Shown here: positions 28,167-32,377 of the stretch, piece by piece | How positions within the stretch are numbered: the stretch's first letter is position 1 | Layout of the letters: every line of letters begins with the position of its first letter | Origin: Candidatus Saccharimonadota bacterium | GTDB lineage: Bacteria; Patescibacteriota; Saccharimonadia; Saccharimonadales; Saccharimonadaceae | Assembly (NCBI GenBank): GCA_027492465.1 | Contig: JAPUET010000039.1 | Coordinates: 1-32,377, forward strand | DNA length: 32,377 nt | Direction: 5' to 3' | The notes under the pieces: generated by a model | The model's database searches: none | The model's input: the letters and a program-made list of their open reading frames with translations, nothing else | What the model was told of the DNA's origin: nothing | Translations under genes and position numbers: made by a program

Positions 28167-31102
28167 AATTCAAACACGGAACGCGTAGGCGAGCACTAGA
28201 ATATGAAAAAGACTGGGTAGCGCGCTGGAAGCAAGATAAGACATTTGAAAAGTCGGTCGAAAACCGACCGGCAGACAATGCCTATGTATTTTACGATGGG
28301 CCCCCATTCATTACGGGTGTGCCACATCATGGAACCTTGCTAAGTAGTATTGTTAAAGACGCCGTGCCTCGGTACTGGACTATGAAAGGTAAGCGTGTTG
28401 AGCGCGTGTGGGGATGGGACACACACGGATTGCCGGCAGAAAACTTTGTCGAAAAGCAGCTGAATATTACCGATCGTCGCCAGATCGTTACAACTGCCGA
28501 TGCGCAGGCTCCGTTAGATAAAGATGGCAACGAACTGCCAACGATCAGCCTAGAGCATTACATTACCAAAGCGCGCGAATCAATGGTGGCAAATGCCGAA
28601 ACGTGGGAAGACGTCGTGGATCGGGTGGGTCGCTGGGTCGATTTTAAGGGTGCCTATAAAACCATGGACAAAAACTACATGGAATCTATCTGGTGGGCAT
28701 TTAAAACTCTATACGAGCAGGGCAAGATCTACGAAGGCGAAAAGGTGTTGATGTACGACACCAAGTTTGCGACACCTGTGAGTAAAAACGAAGTGACGAT
28801 GGATAACGATGCATATCAGACGGTGACTGATCCAAGCGTGTATGTGAAATTTAAACTGATCGATGGCGGTACATTGCTTGCTTGGACCACTACGCCATGG
28901 ACGCTGCCAGGCAATACGGCAGTGGCGGTGAATAAAGACCTGGATTATGTAGAAGTAAAAGTGGGAGGCGAGCAGTTTATCCTCACGAAAGCCTTGGTCG
29001 AAAAAGTGTTGGTAGATGAGAAAAAGCAACCACTCCAGTACGAAGTGCTACGCGAATTAAAGGGGAGTGAGCTTGTAGGGTCAGAGTACGAACCGCTGTT
29101 TGCGCATCAGGGCGAAAATGCTCATAAAGTATGGGCGGCAGATTACGTTGAAGCCGAAGCGGGTACGGGCATCGTGCATCTTGCGCCAATCTACGGCGAA
29201 GAAGACTTTGTCTTAGCGCAGGCGAACGATATACCTAGGGCGCATGTACTGGATGATAACGGCTATTATTACCCTGAAGTTGCCGAGCAGCTGTACCCGC
29301 TCATGCCATGGGTAGACAGCTCAAAGCCTCTTGAAGTCTGGGAAAACAACAAAAACATCGCTAAAGGCTTAGAAAAAGCTGGTATCGTCTGGAAAACCGA
29401 GTACATTCGCCACGAATATCCATTTAACCCTCGTTCAAAGCAGCGTATTATGTATCGCGCAATCCCGAGCTGGTTCTTCGACATTCAGGGTTCAAAACTA
29501 CTAATGTTAGAACAAAACGAAAACATTAATTGGTTCCCAGAACACCTCAAGCATGGGCGATTCGCTAAAAACATCGAGCAAGCACCAGATTGGAACCTCA
29601 GCCGTGACCGTTTTTGGGCGACCGCGATGCCGGTATGGAAGGGCGACAAAGGCACGGTTAAGGTTGTCGGCAGCTACTCCGAGCTAAAAGAGCTAAGTGG
29701 CGTGGAGCTCGAGGATTATCACCGTCCATGGGTCGACGACATTACGTTTGATATCGACGGCGAACATTTTACACGTATCGAAAAGGTGCTCGATTGCTGG
29801 TTCGAGAGCGGCAGCATGCCATTCGCACAGTTTCACTATCCGTTTGAAAACAGAGAAAAATTCGAAGCGAATTTCCCAGGTGATTTCATCGTCGAATACG
29901 TTGGTCAGGTGCGCGCATGGTTTTACTATGTGCATGTTGTAAACACGGGACTATTTGGCTCGGAAGGGTTCAAGAACGTTATCACCACTGGTACGCTCGC
30001 TGGCAACGATGGCCGCAAGATGAGCAAGAGCTTGGGTAACTACACCGATCCAAATGAGCTGATGGACAAGTTTAGTGCCGATAGCCTACGGTTTCTATTG
30101 CTTTCGAGCCCGCTCTTAAAGGGCGAAGACTTTAGCTTGCTCGATAAAGATGTTGGCGATATCGCACGCAAACTAAGTATGGTTTGGAATATGTACGATT
30201 TCTTTACTATGTATGCCGAAGTCGACGGCTGGGAATACGACCCGTCAGATTCGCTCACCCTGGCGCCGGCCGATGTGTCTAACTCACTCGATAAATGGAT
30301 TGTTAGTCGTATCCATGAGCTTACTAAGCAGATTACAAAAGATATGGATGCCTATAATCTTCCCGATGCTATGGCTGGTATATTGCCATTCATTGACGAT
30401 GCGAGTAACTGGTTTGTGCGCCGCAGCCGCCGCCGCTTTTGGAAGAGTGATGATGATGGCGACAAGGCCGAGGCGTACCGTACGCTGCACTATGTACTGC
30501 TCAAGCTATCTGTATTATTAGCACCATTTACACCATTCTTGGCTGAAGAGCTGTACCACAATATGGGCGGGGCGAGCGAATCGGTACATCTGCTTGATTG
30601 GCCAACCGAGACAAGTGTCGATCAGCTTGTCCTCGATGAAATGGAGCAAGTACGTACGTATGTAAACGAAGGCTTGAGCCTACGCGCCAAAGCCAGCCTA
30701 AAAGTTCGCCAGCCGCTCGCGAGTGTAACCGTACCAGCATTGGGCGAGGTAGTGGACTACAAAGCCATCTTGCTAGACGAGTTAAACGTGAAGGACGTAA
30801 CCAAGGGCAATGAAGTTGCGATTGACGAAACGATCACACCAGAACTTAAACGTGAAGGTATGATGCGCGAAGTGATTCGGCATGTACAATCAGCGCGCAA
30901 GGCGGCCGGGCTAAATGTCGATGACCGAATTGTCTTAGACTTGCATGCTGATGACGCCACACTTACCGAAGCAATTACCGAACATCAGCAAACAATCTGC
31001 GAAGAAACACTTGCCGAGCAGTTAGTGAGCGTGCAGGATGGGTATCAAACGAACGTTGTCATTGAAGGTAGCCAGCTAGCCATCGGGGTAAAAAAGTTCT
31101 AA
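28163..31102 (+). CDS. ileS: Isoleucyl-tRNA synthetase, eukaryal-like type 2 (979 aa)
   Basis: Charges tRNA-Ile. The catalytic core GPPFITGVPHHGTLLSS has the HIGH signature as HHGT (55-58): its final His is a Thr. KMSKS is at 619-623. The CP1 editing domain includes LLAWTTTPWTLPGNTAVAV. WFVRRSRRRFWKS, and a C-terminal region without the zinc-finger cysteine pattern of the common bacterial enzyme, place it with eukaryal-like, type-2 (mupirocin-tolerant) IleRS by family knowledge. ATG 28163 overlaps the cupin stop and follows GGAGG. A weak hairpin (CGCTCC/GGGGCG, about 31107-31124) follows. Confidence 0.95.
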   Translation: MKFKHGTRRRALEYEKDWVARWKQDKTFEKSVENRPADNAYVFYDGPPFITGVPHHGTLLSSIVKDAVPRYWTMKGKRVERVWGWDTHGLPAENFVEKQLNITDRRQIVTTADAQAPLDKDGNELPTISLEHYITKARESMVANAETWEDVVDRVGRWVDFKGAYKTMDKNYMESIWWAFKTLYEQGKIYEGEKVLMYDTKFATPVSKNEVTMDNDAYQTVTDPSVYVKFKLIDGGTLLAWTTTPWTLPGNTAVAVNKDLDYVEVKVGGEQFILTKALVEKVLVDEKKQPLQYEVLRELKGSELVGSEYEPLFAHQGENAHKVWAADYVEAEAGTGIVHLAPIYGEEDFVLAQANDIPRAHVLDDNGYYYPEVAEQLYPLMPWVDSSKPLEVWENNKNIAKGLEKAGIVWKTEYIRHEYPFNPRSKQRIMYRAIPSWFFDIQGSKLLMLEQNENINWFPEHLKHGRFAKNIEQAPDWNLSRDRFWATAMPVWKGDKGTVKVVGSYSELKELSGVELEDYHRPWVDDITFDIDGEHFTRIEKVLDCWFESGSMPFAQFHYPFENREKFEANFPGDFIVEYVGQVRAWFYYVHVVNTGLFGSEGFKNVITTGTLAGNDGRKMSKSLGNYTDPNELMDKFSADSLRFLLLSSPLLKGEDFSLLDKDVGDIARKLSMVWNMYDFFTMYAEVDGWEYDPSDSLTLAPADVSNSLDKWIVSRIHELTKQITKDMDAYNLPDAMAGILPFIDDASNWFVRRSRRRFWKSDDDGDKAEAYRTLHYVLLKLSVLLAPFTPFLAEELYHNMGGASESVHLLDWPTETSVDQLVLDEMEQVRTYVNEGLSLRAKASLKVRQPLASVTVPALGEVVDYKAILLDELNVKDVTKGNEVAIDETITPELKREGMMREVIRHVQSARKAAGLNVDDRIVLDLHADDATLTEAITEHQQTICEETLAEQLVSVQDGYQTNVVIEGSQLAIGVKKF

Positions 31103-31216
31103 CAAACCGCTCCAAAAACAGGGGCGATATTGCTTAAAGTTAAAAAATGTGTTCAGATAATTATAGCCAAAGAGGCGGAGTGGTATTTTTTACACTTTCT
31201 AACATCTTCATAATGG

Positions 31217-31225
31217 TGCTATACT
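31217..31225 (+). promoter_or_regulatory. Extended -10 promoter of the LysM-like gene
   Basis: TGC-TATACT (31217-31225) with no clear -35. It lies 11 nt before an ATG at 31237 and 65 nt before the preferred GTG at 31291. Confidence 0.5.
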
Positions 31226-31290
31226 ACTCTCTATAAATGGTGTGTTGCCAAAGCGAGTTACGGCAATACGCGAGTAGAGAGAGGGAGCTT

Positions 31291-32097
31291 GTGGAGCTAA
31301 GTAAAAAAACACAGAAACGTATTGCTATTGCGTGCGGTGTAGTACTTGCGGGTATGCTGGTTGCGCTTGCGGTACGCACGGCACAGCCAACAATTGTCGA
31401 TTGGCTAAAAAATACGCAAAATCAACCAGGTAGCACACAGGTAGCAAATGATAAAAACGACAAGGCTGACACTCAGCCAGCGCAGAGCGATACCGCCAAC
31501 ACTGCGCCCACACCACAGCAGGCTCAGCCAAGCACAAATAACTATAGCTACACTGCCGTTGCAGGCGACAGCTATACATTATTGGCGCGCACTGCTATTC
31601 AGCAGTACGCTCAGGAGCATTCGGTAACGGTAAGTGCGGCTCAAGCTCAGCAGGCGGAAATTACGCTTGCGAACCAGGCAGGCCAGCCATTCCTCGAAAT
31701 AGGTCAATCTGTCGAGATTACGCAACAATCTGTTGCCGATGCGCTACAGGTGCCTGCTACGGCGGCTACAACTAGCCCCCAAGCTAGCACGAGTAACTCT
31801 GCTACTAGCAAAAGCAAAGACTACAACTACACTGCAGGTGTGGGCGATAGTTACACTTTGCTTGCACGCATGGCCGTAAAAGCCTATGTTGCCAGCACCA
31901 ACCTTACACTTACTCCCGCACAAAAAATCGCTGCCGAAGCCACCCTTGCATCCCAGGCAGGCCAGCCAATACTAGAAGTAGGGCAGGTAGTCGCGTTTAA
32001 CGCAACCACGCTGGCTGCCGCAATTGATTCAGCCCGTAGCCTTAATGCCGAGCAGCAAGCTGGGTGGGAGCGGTGGGCCACTCTTGCAGCCCTTTAG
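31291..32097 (+). CDS. Membrane-anchored protein with two LysM-like repeats (268 aa)
   Basis: After a short basic N-terminus there is one membrane helix (about 11-28), then a Gln/Thr/Pro/Asp-rich linker (about 40-82). Two homologous repeats of about 68 residues follow: NYSYTAVAGDSYTLLARTAI (from about 85) and DYNYTAGVGDSYTLLARMAV (from about 177), each ending QAGQPxLExGQ. The GDSYTLLAR core resembles LysM (GDSLxxIA), so binding to peptidoglycan or glycan is plausible. GTG 31291 with GGGAG close upstream was chosen; ATG 31237, close to the predicted transcription start, would add 18 residues (MVCCQSEL...). It is followed by a Wzz-type gene. Confidence 0.75.
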   Translation: MELSKKTQKRIAIACGVVLAGMLVALAVRTAQPTIVDWLKNTQNQPGSTQVANDKNDKADTQPAQSDTANTAPTPQQAQPSTNNYSYTAVAGDSYTLLARTAIQQYAQEHSVTVSAAQAQQAEITLANQAGQPFLEIGQSVEITQQSVADALQVPATAATTSPQASTSNSATSKSKDYNYTAGVGDSYTLLARMAVKAYVASTNLTLTPAQKIAAEATLASQAGQPILEVGQVVAFNATTLAAAIDSARSLNAEQQAGWERWATLAAL

Positions 32098-32149
32098 CAC
32101 TATCTTGTCCTCATATGTAACTTATCTATAAAACTATTGCTACAAACAA

Positions 32150-32178
32150 TTGACTTTATATCAAATGTATGCTAAAAT
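32150..32178 (+). promoter_or_regulatory. Promoter of the Wzz-type gene
   Basis: -35 TTGACT (32150-32155), 17-nt spacer, -10 TAAAAT (32173-32178) with extended TGC. The segment GCTAAAATAGAATCA closely resembles GCTAATATAGAATCA of the KGG promoter. Confidence 0.7.
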
Positions 32179-32216
32179 AGAATCAGTTAGACAAGTAAAC
32201 TTTGTGAGGAAGTGAA

Positions 32217-32377
32217 GTGCAAGAAATTAATCTGTATGACCTTTTACGCTACTATGGGCGTAACTGGCTAAATTTACTAAGCGCCCTGTTAGTTGGTGCG
32301 ATTATAGGTGTTGTATATACGGCGTTTATACAAACCCCGCTTTATAAGAGTGACGCCACATTGCTGGTGGTTGGTGC
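32217..32377 (+). CDS. Wzz/polysaccharide co-polymerase-like protein, 5' part only
   Basis: Only the first 53 codons are in the window. The start MQEINLYDLLRYYGRNWLNL is followed by a membrane helix (LLSALLVGAIIGVVYTAF) and then IQTPLYKSDATLLVVG. This is the standard opening of chain-length determinant / capsular polysaccharide co-polymerases (Wzz, CapA, YveK-type), where the post-helix P-x-Y-x-(S/A)-x-A-x-L-x-V motif begins the extracytoplasmic domain. The start is GTG 32217, with GAGGA (32206-32210) six nt upstream. It suggests that a polysaccharide locus begins here. Confidence 0.8.
   Translation, partial: MQEINLYDLLRYYGRNWLNLLSALLVGAIIGVVYTAFIQTPLYKSDATLLVVG

Noticed and set aside
30213-30521. 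102-residue plus-strand frame inside ileS
   Set aside because: It is an out-of-frame shadow of a well supported synthetase gene.

Overview
The window looks like a chromosomal piece of a Candidate Phyla Radiation bacterium, most likely Candidatus Saccharibacteria (TM7). This is inference from gene content and family resemblance; no database was searched. Supporting traits are a reduced, tightly packed set of core genes, a short IF-2, a KGG-repeat stress protein, an LPXTG protein, a eukaryal-type IleRS and small clade-specific proteins. Ordinary TGA, TAA and TAG stops are used, so this is not a code-25 lineage.

Layout. 1-740: 3' end of 23S rRNA, a structured spacer, 5S rRNA and a terminator. 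780-5870: accessory and surface region with a small orphan protein, a membrane-anchored Ig-like/M14 carboxypeptidase, a KGG stress protein, a ROK kinase with a HEFGH zinc protease on the minus strand, and an LPETG protein. 6000-8930: rpsA and infB. 9050-13900: a poorly known block with a 1195-residue membrane/coiled-coil protein between two small acidic proteins that resemble each other, plus a convergent Asn-rich protein. 13901-14063: a MITE-like palindromic insertion sitting exactly on a stop codon. 14081-17517: priA-def-fmt on the minus strand. 17569-22522: phosphoribosyltransferase, winged-helix protein, recJ, rpsU, yqeY, adk and map. 22530-27010: CYTH protein (minus), ftsA, ftsZ, an nrdR lacking its zinc ligands, a thioredoxin-like protein and VKOR. 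27040-31102: a T-box-like leader followed by GNAT, cupin and a type-2 ileS. 31291-end: a LysM-like repeat protein and the start of a Wzz-type polysaccharide co-polymerase.

How it fits together. Translation start and maturation (IF-2, S1, S21, Fmt, Def, Map, IleRS), replication restart and repair (PriA, RecJ), division (FtsA, FtsZ) and nucleotide metabolism (Adk, NrdR) are interleaved with envelope functions. Several promoters place the -10 box 6-9 nt before the start codon with no Shine-Dalgarno, suggesting widespread leaderless transcripts. The observations most worth follow-up are the T-box-like leader on the GNAT-cupin-ileS operon, the NrdR that has lost all four zinc cysteines, the near-palindromic element on a stop codon, and the giant-protein block.
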